IMG/VR virus record: IMGVR_UViG_3300042889_001503
Coordinates: 208,438-272,437 of that record
Source of the DNA: a virus
DNA length: 64,000 nucleotides
Reading direction: 5' to 3' (one strand)
Below the pieces are notes generated by a model, which was given only the letters and a program-made list of their open reading frames with translations, did not search any database and was not told the origin of the DNA. Of this stretch, positions 44,711-53,348 are shown in pieces; the first letter of the stretch is position 1, and the number at the start of each line of letters is the position of its first letter. Made by a program: the position numbers and the translations under genes.

Positions 44711-45974
44711 ATTAGACAAAACATATCAGGACTTACTCCAAGACATTCTTGACAACGGAGTAGTAAAACAAGACAGAACAGGGACGGGAACAATCTCGGT
44801 ATTCGGAAGACAAATCAGACATAAAATGTCAGAAGGATTCCCATTACTTACAACCAAAAAAATGCCATTCAAAACAATCGTAACAGAACTTCTTTGGTTC
44901 TTAAGAGGTGATACCAACATTAAGTTTTTGGTTGATAATGGATGTAATATTTGGAATGGTGATGCTTATAAGAACTACATAAATAACCCAGCTTACAAAG
45001 CTGAATCTGTTGCCGATTTAATGGGTTCACAAGCAGGTCAATTGGTAAAATGCTCAACACAAGAAGAGTTCATCAACAAAATAAAGACAGATGATGAGTT
45101 TGCTAAGAAGTGGGGTGAATTGGGTCCAATTTACGGTAAGCAATGGAGAAATTGGGGGAGGTTTGAGTATGAAGGTTTCACCCAAGAAGGTAGCGAAACA
45201 TTAAATAACATAGATGTAAATTGGAAAATACCAACAGACCAAATCCAAAACCTAATCAACGACCTTAAAACAAATCCAGACTCAAGACGATTGATGGTTA
45301 ATGCTTGGAATGTTGGAGAACTGGACCAAATGGTTCTTCCACCTTGTCATTATGGATTTCAAGTTTATACAAGAGAGTTGAGTAATGAAGAACGATTAGA
45401 TTGGATGAGAGGTAATAAGTCTAAAGTAATCTTACCAATGAGAGACCCTAATATTGAGTTTTCTATGGATGAATGGTTTAGACCATACGGAGTTCCTAAA
45501 CGAGCAATCTCTTTAATGTGGAATCAACGTTCAGTAGATACATTCTTAGGATTACCATTCAACATTGCTTCTTATGGATTGTTATTAGAAATAATTGCAA
45601 AAGAAGTTAATATGGTTCCTGACCAGTTGATTGGGAATCTTGGTGATGTTCATTTATATTCAAATCATATTGAACAAGCCAAAGAACAAATTGGAAGAGA
45701 ATATACTCACCAAGAAAGAGATGAATTGTTACAACAAGAGATGGGTAGAGAAAGATATAATAAGGCGGTTGATGAATTGATGCCGTTCGGTGGGGGATTA
45801 AGTGGATATTATGAATTTTATAAAATTCCATATAGAACAAGAGAACCTTATCGATTACCAACATTAGTAATGGTTACTAACCCCGATTTAAAGTTTGATG
45901 AATATGTTTATGATAATTTAAAACTTGTAAACTATCAATCACATCCAACCATTAAAGCACCTTTAAGTAATTAA
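44703..45974 (+). CDS. thyA: Thymidylate synthase with insertions
   Basis: 423 aa against about 264 in E. coli. Core motifs are intact: VVKQDRTGTGTISVFGRQIR, PLLTTKKMPFKTIVTELLWF, LGPIYGKQWRNWG, catalytic Cys in LPPCHYGFQVY, MWNQRSVDTFLGLPFNIASY and GDVHLYSNHIEQ. The extra ~160 aa fall in three surface loops: before LGPIYGKQWR (contains EEFINKIKTDDEFAKKWGE), after PPCHYGFQVY, and after SNHIEQAKEQ. Makes dTMP from dUMP and methylene-tetrahydrofolate for phage DNA synthesis. Confidence 0.95.
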   Translation: MNKLDKTYQDLLQDILDNGVVKQDRTGTGTISVFGRQIRHKMSEGFPLLTTKKMPFKTIVTELLWFLRGDTNIKFLVDNGCNIWNGDAYKNYINNPAYKAESVADLMGSQAGQLVKCSTQEEFINKIKTDDEFAKKWGELGPIYGKQWRNWGRFEYEGFTQEGSETLNNIDVNWKIPTDQIQNLINDLKTNPDSRRLMVNAWNVGELDQMVLPPCHYGFQVYTRELSNEERLDWMRGNKSKVILPMRDPNIEFSMDEWFRPYGVPKRAISLMWNQRSVDTFLGLPFNIASYGLLLEIIAKEVNMVPDQLIGNLGDVHLYSNHIEQAKEQIGREYTHQERDELLQQEMGRERYNKAVDELMPFGGGLSGYYEFYKIPYRTREPYRLPTLVMVTNPDLKFDEYVYDNLKLVNYQSHPTIKAPLSN

Positions 45975-45976
45975 AA

Positions 45977-46213
45977 ATGTTAATACATATTCAGACACAG
46001 GAATTGGAAAAAGAGTTTATAAATCCGGTTAAAAATGGGTTTGTATTTCAACCGGCAATTGATTACCAAACAAATGCCATCCACGCACAATTTGAAGGGA
46101 AAGATGTTATCATCTTTAACTTCAAAAAGTATGGATGGTTTAACGATAACAGATTTAACACCTACAACCTATCATTAGGACCGGCAGGTATAACAATTGA
46201 AATACTATTATGA
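45977..46213 (+). CDS. Small hypothetical protein
   Basis: 78 aa. Beta-rich with FINPVKNGFVFQPAIDYQTN and an end ITIEILL. First of five short genes joined by 4-nt ATGA overlaps. Confidence 0.64.
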   Translation: MLIHIQTQELEKEFINPVKNGFVFQPAIDYQTNAIHAQFEGKDVIIFNFKKYGWFNDNRFNTYNLSLGPAGITIEILL

Positions 46214-46416
46214 CTATAACACAAATAACGACACCTACTTTTGAATATGACGGTGAAAAATATAGTGTATTTATCCGAAGGTTTATAGATTTTAATGATT
46301 TTCAAAATTACTTGGAAAGAAAGGAAAAATTAGGTAAAACAAAATTATTCATTCATTCCATATTTACATTACCTGAACAAACAGAAATTTGGATTAAATA
46401 TCAAATACTATTATGA
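46210..46416 (+). CDS. Small hypothetical protein
   Basis: 68 aa. FEYDGEKYSVFIRRFIDFND, helical middle, IKYQILL end, like ITIEILL of the gene before. Confidence 0.62.
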   Translation: MTITQITTPTFEYDGEKYSVFIRRFIDFNDFQNYLERKEKLGKTKLFIHSIFTLPEQTEIWIKYQILL

Positions 46417-46631
46417 TAGTTAACGAAAAGGTGGATGATAAAGGTAGAGTTGTTGAAAAGAAAATAACAGGTTCTTACTATAATTCCATTTGGAGTTATA
46501 TCTATGACGATAAAAACCAAACCGTAACCCAAAAAAGAAGTGATTCACCTTTTTATAAAATTATTACGGATTTAATAAGTAAAACAAGTAAAATCGTTTG
46601 GAACGATGGTAAAGAAGAACAAATAATATGA
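46413..46631 (+). CDS. Small basic hypothetical protein
   Basis: 72 aa. Beta/basic (GRVVEKKITGSYYNSIWSYI), IITDLISKTSKIVW. ATGA overlaps at both ends. Confidence 0.62.
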   Translation: MIVNEKVDDKGRVVEKKITGSYYNSIWSYIYDDKNQTVTQKRSDSPFYKIITDLISKTSKIVWNDGKEEQII

Positions 46632-46894
46632 AAAGTCCATTAACCGGAAAAGAAATGAAACTAATGTCGGAACCATCCACAATGGATTATAAAGGTAAGA
46701 CATACAATGTGATTCACCACCATTATCTGTGTGAATTAACAAATGAACAATTCACAACATCAGAGTTAGATGAAATGAATTTATTAGAACTAAACAAACA
46801 AGTTAAACTTGATTTTTTAGACCAATTCGAGGCAACTGAGGGGAAAATTAACATAGCAACCTTATACGAAGGTAAAGATAAACAAACAATATGA
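46628..46894 (+). CDS. MqsA/YgiT N-domain-like small protein
   Basis: 88 aa. MKSPLTGKEMKLMSEPSTMD and YNVIHHHYLCELTNEQFTT, ELDEMNLLELNKQVKLDF resemble the N-terminal part of a Bacteroidota MqsA-like family (normally with paired Cys). Only one Cys is left, so zinc binding looks lost. No toxin partner is seen. Confidence 0.6.
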   Translation: MKSPLTGKEMKLMSEPSTMDYKGKTYNVIHHHYLCELTNEQFTTSELDEMNLLELNKQVKLDFLDQFEATEGKINIATLYEGKDKQTI

Positions 46895-47082
46895 AAGAAT
46901 CGACAGAATTTGAAATGATGAGGTCACTCCATACATTATGGGTGAAAGGGTTAATAACTTTTGAACAAGTTGAACTATTATTAATTCAAAATAACCAATT
47001 AGAACTAACATTCTTAAATAAGAATGAATTTATGGCAGAAACATTAGATGGAAAAACAAAATATAGACTCGGAGAACAATAA
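46891..47082 (+). CDS. Small helical hypothetical protein
   Basis: 63 aa. EFEMMRSLHTLWVKGLITFE and an acidic strand region. Overlaps the next gene by 35 nt. Confidence 0.6.
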   Translation: MKESTEFEMMRSLHTLWVKGLITFEQVELLLIQNNQLELTFLNKNEFMAETLDGKTKYRLGEQ

Positions 47083-47401
47083 TTACTTTAAGAAAAATAA
47101 AGTAAAAATTAATAAAATTGTTAAGGAATATGAAAATGCCACCACAAAAGAAGTTTGGGAAGGTGTAAGAGATAATTTTACCTTTGGGTTCATAGGAGCT
47201 ACCTTAGTAGTTTTCATAGCAACACGGACAGATATTGCAGTTTTAATGGGGTATATAATATATTACTTCTTTATGGGTAAGATTGTGAACCGACCAAAAT
47301 ACGTGACTGATTTGGGTAAGTTAATTGTATTCCCGATACCGTCAGCGTTGGGTGCATTTGCCGGATATAAATTAAGTTATGTTCTACTACATTTAATATA
47401 A
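47048..47401 (+). CDS. Membrane protein
   Basis: 117 aa. Soluble basic N-terminus (NNYFKKNKVKINKIVKEYE), then two or three membrane helices (FGFIGATLVVFIATRT; IAVLMGYIIYYFFMG; VFPIPSALGAFAGYKLSYVL). Last gene of the operon. Confidence 0.68.
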   Translation: MEKQNIDSENNNYFKKNKVKINKIVKEYENATTKEVWEGVRDNFTFGFIGATLVVFIATRTDIAVLMGYIIYYFFMGKIVNRPKYVTDLGKLIVFPIPSALGAFAGYKLSYVLLHLI

Positions 47402-47402
47402 A

Positions 47403-47427
47403 AAAAACCGACTGATGTCGGTTTTGT
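47403..47427. terminator. Bidirectional terminator
   Basis: AAAACCGAC-tgat-GTCGGTTTT between convergent genes. Confidence 0.85.
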
Positions 47428-47431
47428 TGTT

Positions 47432-48199
47432 TTAAGCCAAATTCAAATTAGCACTTGTCATAACTGAAGCTACTTTATCTTGATTATGTAAATTTGTACT
47501 TTTTCTATCGGAAATTGCTTGTTTAATTAATTCTTCATCAGATTTACCTGATTTAATACCTTCATCTAAACTTTTTGCAAATTTCTTAAAATATCCCGGA
47601 CCATTCCAGCAAGCGTATGAAAAGTGCATTAATAAACTATCATTAGCCTCAACACGTTTTTTAAGTTCAGGATTTGTAAAATAGTTTTTTGAATTAGTGT
47701 CATATTGATTTTTCATTATTTTAGCGGCTAAAGTTTTTAATGTATCCTCTAGTTGACCCCCTCTATAATAATGTTTCCAAGTTTTACAAAACTGTTGCAT
47801 ACCTAAGTCAGTTTTTTCTTTATCAATAATTCTAAAAAATTCCTTACCCTCAGGTGAACTTTCAATACTACCATTGTATCTGTCAAGACCAAACATAGTT
47901 TCTGTTGATACACCCATTCCTTTAGTTGAATGTCCACATTTAGGATTCCAGTAACCACCTTCAAATTCGTCAATCACTTTTTTGGTTACGTTTTCCCATT
48001 TAGAATCAACAGACCCTGAACTTAAATCAAATTTTCCAATTGCCGATTTTATTTTATTTCCAAAATCACCGGTTTTAAGCATATTAACAATTGTATCTGC
48101 CAAACCTTTAAGTGCGTCACCGGCTCCTTGTTCGTTAATATTATATAATGATTTAATATTGTTTTTTTCTTCTTCGGTTATTAATAATTTTTTTGACAT
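47432..48199 (-). CDS. Lysozyme-like protein with leader
   Basis: 255 aa. Leader MSKKLLITEEEKNNIKSLYN followed by INEQ; two possible sites (I-T-E, I-N-E). VIDEFEGGYWNPKCGH, GMGVSTETMFGLDRYNG and LLMHFSYACWNGPGYFKKFA resemble phage muramidase-type domains (EGGYW with a catalytic Glu, G-rich STETM-x-G). Glycosidase activity on peptidoglycan is inferred, not certain. A packaged wall hydrolase would help entry. Confidence 0.65.
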   Translation of the reverse strand: MSKKLLITEEEKNNIKSLYNINEQGAGDALKGLADTIVNMLKTGDFGNKIKSAIGKFDLSSGSVDSKWENVTKKVIDEFEGGYWNPKCGHSTKGMGVSTETMFGLDRYNGSIESSPEGKEFFRIIDKEKTDLGMQQFCKTWKHYYRGGQLEDTLKTLAAKIMKNQYDTNSKNYFTNPELKKRVEANDSLLMHFSYACWNGPGYFKKFAKSLDEGIKSGKSDEELIKQAISDRKSTNLHNQDKVASVMTSANLNLA

Positions 48200-48217
48200 A
48201 TCAAATTTTCTTTTATT

Positions 48218-48225
48218 ATAAATAC
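48218..48225 (-). promoter_or_regulatory. Late-promoter-like motif GTATTTAT (minus strand)
   Basis: Variant core, 18 nt before the ATG at 48199; divergent from the motif at 48240. Confidence 0.45.
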
Positions 48226-48239
48226 TAACATATTTTAAT

Positions 48240-48247
48240 ATATTTAT
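48240..48247 (+). promoter_or_regulatory. Late-promoter-like motif ATATTTAT
   Basis: Ends 4 nt before the ATG at 48252. Confidence 0.55.
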
Positions 48248-48251
48248 AAAT

Positions 48252-48641
48252 ATGAAAATAACGATTAAACATATTGATTCGGATGTCCCAAAAGAGAATT
48301 ATGAATTTTATAATGATTTTATCCAATATCTACAAAAATCTTATCCGTTAAAAAATAATATAATAATTAAGTTTGTTGGAAAAAGAGTTGGAGGTATGAC
48401 TACCGGACAAAGAAATACTCAAAATGAGTTAATAATATTATCTAAAGGTAGAATGAATAGGGACATTTTAAGAACACTTGCTCACGAATGGGTTCACGAA
48501 TATCAAAGAACCATTTTAAATCGAGACCAAGGTCCTGATATAGGTGGAAAGAATGAAGATGAAGCAAATTCTGAGTCAGGTTCGATAATTAAGAAATTTG
48601 AACAATCTCACCCTAAGGATGAGAAAAAAATGTATGAGTAA
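48252..48641 (+). CDS. Small zinc metallopeptidase (HEWVH)
   Basis: 129 aa. ILRTLAHEWVHEYQRTIL has HExxH; KNEDEANSESG about 20 residues on supplies an E-x-x-A ligand as in IrrE/ImmA-type minigluzincins. The N-terminus MKITIKHID looks like a leader without the Glu. Substrate unknown. Confidence 0.74.
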   Translation: MKITIKHIDSDVPKENYEFYNDFIQYLQKSYPLKNNIIIKFVGKRVGGMTTGQRNTQNELIILSKGRMNRDILRTLAHEWVHEYQRTILNRDQGPDIGGKNEDEANSESGSIIKKFEQSHPKDEKKMYE

Positions 48642-49202
48642 TTACGTTCCTTTAATGTATACCCAATTTTTTTGATAATTTTTATTCTTTATACAGAATA
48701 ACGCATATCCGTTAACAATAGGTCTCCCGGTATTATAACATCCGCAAACTAAACCCCAATTTCCGTATCTACCGTATAATTGATTAAGTAATTTCATACT
48801 TGTCCGGATATTGAGTTCAATGTTATTTTTTAAATCCCCTTTTGATATTTTTTGTTTATGAATATAATTTGCTGTTGATGGCATAATTTGCATTGGTCCC
48901 ACAGCACCGGCAAATGAAGTTTGTCCGGGTTTATATTTCCAATCAAATGGTCCTTTATAGTGAGTTTCTAAATACGCAACATTAAAGGCGATGTATTTGG
49001 GTATTTTGTAAATATTGGAGTAGTGGTCAATTAACTCGTACATCTTTAACGGAGTTGGGGAACTCACATCCGAGTTCCCCAATTCTGAAAGTTCAATACT
49101 TAGTTTTTTTTCTACTTTATTGTTCATCAGTTTGAACGACATTGTTATAATCATTGTCGACAAAATCAGTGTCGTAAATAAGATAATTCCTCGTATTTTC
49201 AT
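48642..49202 (-). CDS. Membrane-anchored lytic transglycosylase
   Basis: 186 aa from the ATG at 49202. N-terminal membrane helix (GIILFTTLILSTMIITMSF), then the SLT fold: AFNVAYLETHYKG (catalytic Glu in LET), AGAVGPMQIMPSTANYI and NWGLVCGCYNTGRP. Cleaves peptidoglycan glycan strands from the periplasmic side of the inner membrane. Confidence 0.85.
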   Translation of the reverse strand: MKIRGIILFTTLILSTMIITMSFKLMNNKVEKKLSIELSELGNSDVSSPTPLKMYELIDHYSNIYKIPKYIAFNVAYLETHYKGPFDWKYKPGQTSFAGAVGPMQIMPSTANYIHKQKISKGDLKNNIELNIRTSMKLLNQLYGRYGNWGLVCGCYNTGRPIVNGYALFCIKNKNYQKNWVYIKGT

Positions 49203-49207
49203 AGTTT

Positions 49208-49549
49208 TTATTTTATAGTTGATGTCGAAACAGGGTTGTTTTGACCCCATACGTTTTTGGCGTATAGTTTAAAAATTGTTTTACCAATTGAGTCTTGGTA
49301 TATACTATAATTACCTGTTTTTTTCTCAATAACGATTAAATGGTTATTTTCATCTATCGCAAGATTGACTTCTGACTTAACAATTGTTCTCACTTGAACC
49401 TTTGAAATCTTGTCTTTGTTTATCATTTGGTTATAAAATATCCCGATAAAGAACGACGCAGTTACAGAACATAAGATAATTCCGTAAATTGTTACACTTT
49501 TAAAAAAAGGTGTAATTTTTTCTTTTAAACTTTTTAGTTTTTCATTCAT
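49208..49549 (-). CDS. Single-span membrane protein
   Basis: 113 aa. Basic N-terminus (KLKSLKEKITPFFKS), one helix (IYGIILCSVTASFFIGIFY), then a periplasmic beta region. Five nt upstream of the transglycosylase gene; a spanin-like or partner role is possible but unsupported. Confidence 0.7.
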   Translation of the reverse strand: MNEKLKSLKEKITPFFKSVTIYGIILCSVTASFFIGIFYNQMINKDKISKVQVRTIVKSEVNLAIDENNHLIVIEKKTGNYSIYQDSIGKTIFKLYAKNVWGQNNPVSTSTIK

Positions 49550-49634
49550 AATTTTTAATTTTTAATGTTTTGACAAAAATAAAGCTAAGAAACGAGTCCA
49601 CCAACTTTATTAACAAAAAGTTGTTAATATCTCA

Positions 49635-50060
49635 TTACGAGATACTAACAACTTCTAAATCAAAGATTAATTTTTTTCCTGCTAAAGGATGATTGGCGTC
49701 TAAAGTAACAGTTTCTTCGTTAACTGCAATTACTAGTACATTCACCGGTCCTTGAGGTCCATTACCTTGTAATGATTCACCAACTTGAATTCCTTCAGGA
49801 ACATTAGCTCTTGGAACTTCGTTAATAAACTCAGGTTTTGGTTCACCGTAAGAATCTTCAACAGAAAGCTCAATAGTTTTTTTATCACCTTCAACCATAT
49901 CGATTAAACCTGATTCAAATCCTTTAATAAGTTGTCCTAATCCTAACTCAACCTCTAATGGTTCACGACCTTCAGCGATTGATGTGTCAAAGATTGTTCC
50001 GTCTTCTAATCTTCCTGTGTAATGTACTTTTACTTTACTCGTTGTTTCTACTTTTTTCAT
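49635..50060 (-). CDS. FKBP-type peptidyl-prolyl isomerase (SlyD-like)
   Basis: 141 aa. VKVHYTGRLEDGTIFDTSI, LGLGQLIKGFESGLIDMVEG, the IF (insert-in-flap) chaperone domain VEDSYGEPKPEFINEVPRA, and VTLDANHPLAGKKLIFDLEV are the SlyD-class signature. The metal-binding His tail is absent. Catalyses proline isomerisation and helps folding in the cytoplasm; a phage copy may support virion-protein folding. Confidence 0.92.
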   Translation of the reverse strand: MKKVETTSKVKVHYTGRLEDGTIFDTSIAEGREPLEVELGLGQLIKGFESGLIDMVEGDKKTIELSVEDSYGEPKPEFINEVPRANVPEGIQVGESLQGNGPQGPVNVLVIAVNEETVTLDANHPLAGKKLIFDLEVVSIS

Positions 50061-50181
50061 AAATTAAATGTTTTTGATAATAATAAGATTAATAAAAATA
50101 AAAATCAAACATTATTGATTAAAAAACAAATAATCACTATAATTATATTAATAATTAACCCCCAAAAACCCTTATAATCTT

Positions 50182-50376
50182 ATGTCAAACGAAGAACACG
50201 TTGAGGAAATGTACTATTTCGCTCACATTTCAGGAGTATTTAAAGAATTCTCAAATGAAGTAACTAAAATTAGAAATAATGACCCTAAAAAACATTTTTC
50301 GGAGGTTGTTGAAGACGTGTTTAATAAATTTGTTAACGGAGGATTAATTCAAAGTGATTTACACCTATTTATTTAA
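50182..50376 (+). CDS. Small helical hypothetical protein
   Basis: 64 aa, helical, acidic (EEHVEEMYYFAHISGVFKEF). Convergent with the minus gene at 50369 (8-nt overlap). Confidence 0.62.
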   Translation: MSNEEHVEEMYYFAHISGVFKEFSNEVTKIRNNDPKKHFSEVVEDVFNKFVNGGLIQSDLHLFI

Positions 50377-50638
50377 CATCAATTGTTGATGTTAGGTTAA
50401 TATTTTCTTTTTTACCCATATATTTCCAACCTTCTAAGACCAAATGTTCCATTCCTACCGGAAATGACTCTAAACATAATTCAGGGTCGGTGGTGAGTAA
50501 CTTACAATCAACGGTAAAACATTTATTATTAGTAGAATATCGGATAAAATTGACTACAATGACGCTACCCACACCAAATAATAGTTCAAGGTCGTCTTTT
50601 AGGACAATATTTATAAAAAATTCAAAAGCTTTCTTCAT
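50369..50638 (-). CDS. Hypothetical protein, leader-like start
   Basis: 89 aa from the ATG at 50638, preceded by TATATTTAATAAT. The N-terminus MKKAFEFFINIVLKDDLELL resembles the ILKED leaders but has Asp for Glu. Beta-rich body. Confidence 0.66.
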   Translation of the reverse strand: MKKAFEFFINIVLKDDLELLFGVGSVIVVNFIRYSTNNKCFTVDCKLLTTDPELCLESFPVGMEHLVLEGWKYMGKKENINLTSTIDVK

Positions 50639-50724
50639 ATTATTAAATATAGGTGGAAAAATAGGTTTTTCCAATTAACCATTTGATTTATATTAAATCA
50701 TTATTTATAATTAAAGAAAAAACT

Positions 50725-50973
50725 ATGTATTTAAATGTAATTTTAACGATTTTCGTGGTTGTCCAAGTTGCCACACTAGTATTAATCTATAAATGGTGGG
50801 ACAAATACGGAAGAAAACTATTCACATCATTTACTGATATGAAAAAAGGATTTTCAGATAACCCATTTGTTGGTCCCACGAGTAAAGGTCCAAACCCATT
50901 TGGAAATATTCCGGATATGAGTCAAATGATGAAACAATTTGAATCTATGACCAAAAATATGGGAAAAAAGTAA
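50725..50973 (+). CDS. Single-span membrane protein with Pro/Gly tail
   Basis: 82 aa from the ATG at 50725. Membrane helix (LNVILTIFVVVQVATLVLIY), then a Pro/Gly/Met-rich tail (FVGPTSKGPNPFGNIPDM, MMKQFESMTKNMGKK). Confidence 0.68.
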   Translation: MYLNVILTIFVVVQVATLVLIYKWWDKYGRKLFTSFTDMKKGFSDNPFVGPTSKGPNPFGNIPDMSQMMKQFESMTKNMGKK

Positions 50974-50995
50974 GTTATAACTGAGAAAAATAGAA

Positions 50996-51028
50996 AAAGG
51001 AGTTAGTTTTTTACTAATTCCTTTTTTT
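50996..51028 (+). terminator. Rho-independent terminator
   Basis: AAAGGAGTTAGT/ACTAATTCCTTT stem and T run. Confidence 0.85.
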
Positions 51029-51044
51029 ATTTGGAAAAATGTCT

Positions 51045-51052
51045 TATCTTTG
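51045..51052 (+). promoter_or_regulatory. -7 element TATCTTTG
   Basis: Sixteen nt before the ATG at 51068. Confidence 0.65.
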
Positions 51053-51067
51053 TAAAAAATATTAAAA

Positions 51068-51703
51068 ATGGAGCCAGAAAAAGACATATTCGACGAATGG
51101 GCGGACGAAAGAAAAAAAGAATCGTGGATTATGAGAAAACTACGTTTTATTCCGGCATGGTGGGACCACGATGGTCAATATTACCATAAATACGTTAAAA
51201 TGGGTGTAAAAAACCTAATTTATTGGTTCCCAATCATATGGAAAGACAGAAATTGGGATAGTCATTACATCTTTGATATAATGAAACATAAATTATCGGG
51301 ACAAGCTGATTATATTGGACGTAGAGATTTACATACACGTGCACAAGAAGACGCAAAAAGAATGAGGTTATGTGTAAAATTGATGGGTTTGGTTCAAGAG
51401 GAGTTTTATTCTTCTGAATACTCCGATTTTCATAAAACCAAACATTGGTTTGAACCTGTTCCGGATAAACCAAATTTATCATCTTGGGAATCACGATTAT
51501 TAGAAGAAAATTTTGATGATTACTTCAAAAAATACCCATTAATTTACAAAAGAGTGTTAAATGGCGAGGGAGTATTTAATAGAGAAGGTCGTGAGGAAGA
51601 TAAACAAATCATTGCGATGAACATTGGACATATAAACCACGACAGAGCAAGAAAATTGTTATTCAAAGTGATGGAAGAAAATATCGAGAGATGGTGGGAT
51701 TAA
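51068..51703 (+). CDS. Conserved phage hypothetical protein
   Basis: 211 aa. Trp-rich: LIYWFPIIWKDRNWDSHYIF, then DIMKHKLSGQADYI and HTRAQEDAKRMRLCVKLM follow a pattern I know from many phages (P-I-I-W-x-D-R-x-W-D). Helical, cytoplasmic. Function unknown. Confidence 0.78.
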   Translation: MEPEKDIFDEWADERKKESWIMRKLRFIPAWWDHDGQYYHKYVKMGVKNLIYWFPIIWKDRNWDSHYIFDIMKHKLSGQADYIGRRDLHTRAQEDAKRMRLCVKLMGLVQEEFYSSEYSDFHKTKHWFEPVPDKPNLSSWESRLLEENFDDYFKKYPLIYKRVLNGEGVFNREGREEDKQIIAMNIGHINHDRARKLLFKVMEENIERWWD

Positions 51704-51704
51704 T

Positions 51705-51878
51705 ATGAGCACATTTGATGAAGTTTGGGATAAAGTTGCGGAAGAACTCCGAGGAAATCTAACTGTTGAGGAATATAAAGAGTTAATCACTCTTGAATAT
51801 GTATTAACTTGGGGTTATGGAAGTCCTGAAGACGATGAACGGTTTAAAGAATTAAGAATTAAAAAACACGGAGTGTAA
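51705..51878 (+). CDS. Small acidic hypothetical protein
   Basis: 57 aa. STFDEVWDKVAEELRGNLTV, helical. Its stop overlaps the next ATG. Confidence 0.55.
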   Translation: MSTFDEVWDKVAEELRGNLTVEEYKELITLEYVLTWGYGSPEDDERFKELRIKKHGV

Positions 51879-52042
51879 TGAGTAACGAATTAATTTTTAC
51901 AATAGTATTTGGGTTAGCTTATTTGGGTGTAATAATTCTATGGGTAGAAGGGATTGATTATATGAAAAAAAATCATCCTGATTATAAAGGTGAAGATTTA
52001 TTTAACGAAGAAGAAGGTAAAGACGAAGAAAAAAATGATTGA
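51878..52042 (+). CDS. Small membrane protein
   Basis: 54 aa. One membrane helix (LIFTIVFGLAYLGVIILWV), acidic tail (EDLFNEEEGKDEEKND). Overlaps the next gene by 8 nt. Confidence 0.52.
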   Translation: MSNELIFTIVFGLAYLGVIILWVEGIDYMKKNHPDYKGEDLFNEEEGKDEEKND

Positions 52043-52343
52043 AGATACAAAAGGACATTCAACAAGACATAAGGCTAAAGAATATCCATTAACATATAAA
52101 AAAAATATGAAAAACTATGTAGTTGGAATTTTAAGTATGTATGAAAATGACTTAAAATTATTTAAAGTTGAAGCTGAAGACAAATATGAGGCTTTAAAAA
52201 AAGGGATGGTGGATTTTACTTCGGAAGAGTATAAAGAACACGAACTTGAATTCCAAAATGGTGCGATATGTCCCCCCAATTTTGAATCATTAACCGGATT
52301 TTATAATGTTGGAGATATAATGACAAATGTTATAGAAATATAA
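52035..52343 (+). CDS. Hypothetical protein
   Basis: 102 aa from ATG 52035; MKNYVVGILSMYENDLKLFK at 52107 is an alternative start. The MKNYVVGILS...DLKLFKVEAEDKYEA part reads like a small single-domain phage protein. Confidence 0.64.
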   Translation: MIEDTKGHSTRHKAKEYPLTYKKNMKNYVVGILSMYENDLKLFKVEAEDKYEALKKGMVDFTSEEYKEHELEFQNGAICPPNFESLTGFYNVGDIMTNVIEI

Positions 52344-52353
52344 TATTTTTTAT

Positions 52354-52361
52354 TATCTTTG
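52354..52361 (+). promoter_or_regulatory. -7 element TATCTTTG
   Basis: Sixteen nt before the ATG at 52378. Confidence 0.65.
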
Positions 52362-52377
52362 TAAAAAAATAGAAATA

Positions 52378-53070
52378 ATGAGAGTTACATTTATAAGTGA
52401 TACACACAACAAACACAAACAAGTCACACAGGATTTACCTGGTGGAGATTTACTAGTGCATAGTGGAGATTTAACATCTATGGGTTACGAACACGAAATC
52501 AGAGAGTTCTGTAAGTGGTTTAATAACATAGAAGGTTATACTCACAAGGTATTCATCGCCGGAAACCACGATTGGGGTTTTCAAGATAACGTTGACAAGG
52601 TAAAAGAGATATTAGATTTCTACACCGGAATCACATATCTTCAAGATAGTGCATTGGTAATCAAAGTTGGGGATGAAAGAGAAGTAAAAATCTATGGTAG
52701 CCCTTGGCAACCTTGGTTTCACGATTGGGCATTCAACTTACAAAAAAATGGTATGACGTTGGCAGGTAAATGGGAAGGAATCCCTGATGATACTGACATC
52801 TTACTTACTCACGGACCAGCGTTCGGAATCTTAGACACTGTTGACGGTAGAAGATACGATAATTTAGGTTGTGAGTTATTATCTGAGAGATTAGAAAGAT
52901 TAAACGTTAAACTTCATAATGTTGGTCATATCCACACCGGATATGGTTACGTTAAAAAAGGGGACACACATCACTTTAACTCTGCGGTATTAGATGAGAG
53001 ATACATCTACACTCAAAAACCAATGACTGTTGATTGGAATCCGGATACAAACGAAGTAGAGTTTGTTTAA
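52378..53070 (+). CDS. Metallophosphoesterase
   Basis: 230 aa. All metal-binding blocks are present: FISDTHNKH, LVHSGDLTS, FIAGNHDWGF, LLTHGPAFG and NVGHIHTGYG. YGSPWQPWFHDWAFN is typical of the MPPED/239AB-like branch. Such enzymes hydrolyse cyclic nucleotides or other phosphodiesters; the substrate is unknown. A phage copy could degrade host signalling nucleotides. Confidence 0.88.
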   Translation: MRVTFISDTHNKHKQVTQDLPGGDLLVHSGDLTSMGYEHEIREFCKWFNNIEGYTHKVFIAGNHDWGFQDNVDKVKEILDFYTGITYLQDSALVIKVGDEREVKIYGSPWQPWFHDWAFNLQKNGMTLAGKWEGIPDDTDILLTHGPAFGILDTVDGRRYDNLGCELLSERLERLNVKLHNVGHIHTGYGYVKKGDTHHFNSAVLDERYIYTQKPMTVDWNPDTNEVEFV

Positions 53071-53074
53071 TAAA

Positions 53075-53100
53075 AAACCCCCTTAATTGGGGGTTTATTT
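53075..53100. terminator. Bidirectional terminator
   Basis: AAACCCCC-ttaatt-GGGGGTTT between convergent genes. Confidence 0.85.
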
Positions 53101-53101
53101 T

Positions 53102-53287
53102 TTAAGACATAATCTGTTGTAACTTATTCATTATACGACCCTGTTCTTCTTGGAGTTGTCTAATTTTCAGTAACTGATTTGAATTTAGGTCGATACTCTC
53201 ACCTTTAATTGAGGCGATTTCGTTAGACAGCTTATCAAAACTATAAGTTAATTGGCTGTACAATTGGGCTTTTTGGTCGTTGTTCAT
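53102..53287 (-). CDS. Small coiled-coil protein
   Basis: 61 aa. Heptad-like helices (QLTYSFDKLSNEIASIKG; LLKIRQLQEEQGRIMNKLQ). Confidence 0.6.
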   Translation of the reverse strand: MNNDQKAQLYSQLTYSFDKLSNEIASIKGESIDLNSNQLLKIRQLQEEQGRIMNKLQQIMS

Positions 53288-53348
53288 ATCCCAATAATAA
53301 ATAAGTAAATTAAAAAGTAAAACATATTGATTTTTTATCTGAGTATAG

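Noticed and set aside
46628-47082. Toxin-antitoxin pair
   Set aside because: 46628 resembles only the N-terminal part of MqsA-type antitoxins, lacks the Cys pairs and DNA-binding part, and the neighbour at 46891 does not resemble a toxin.
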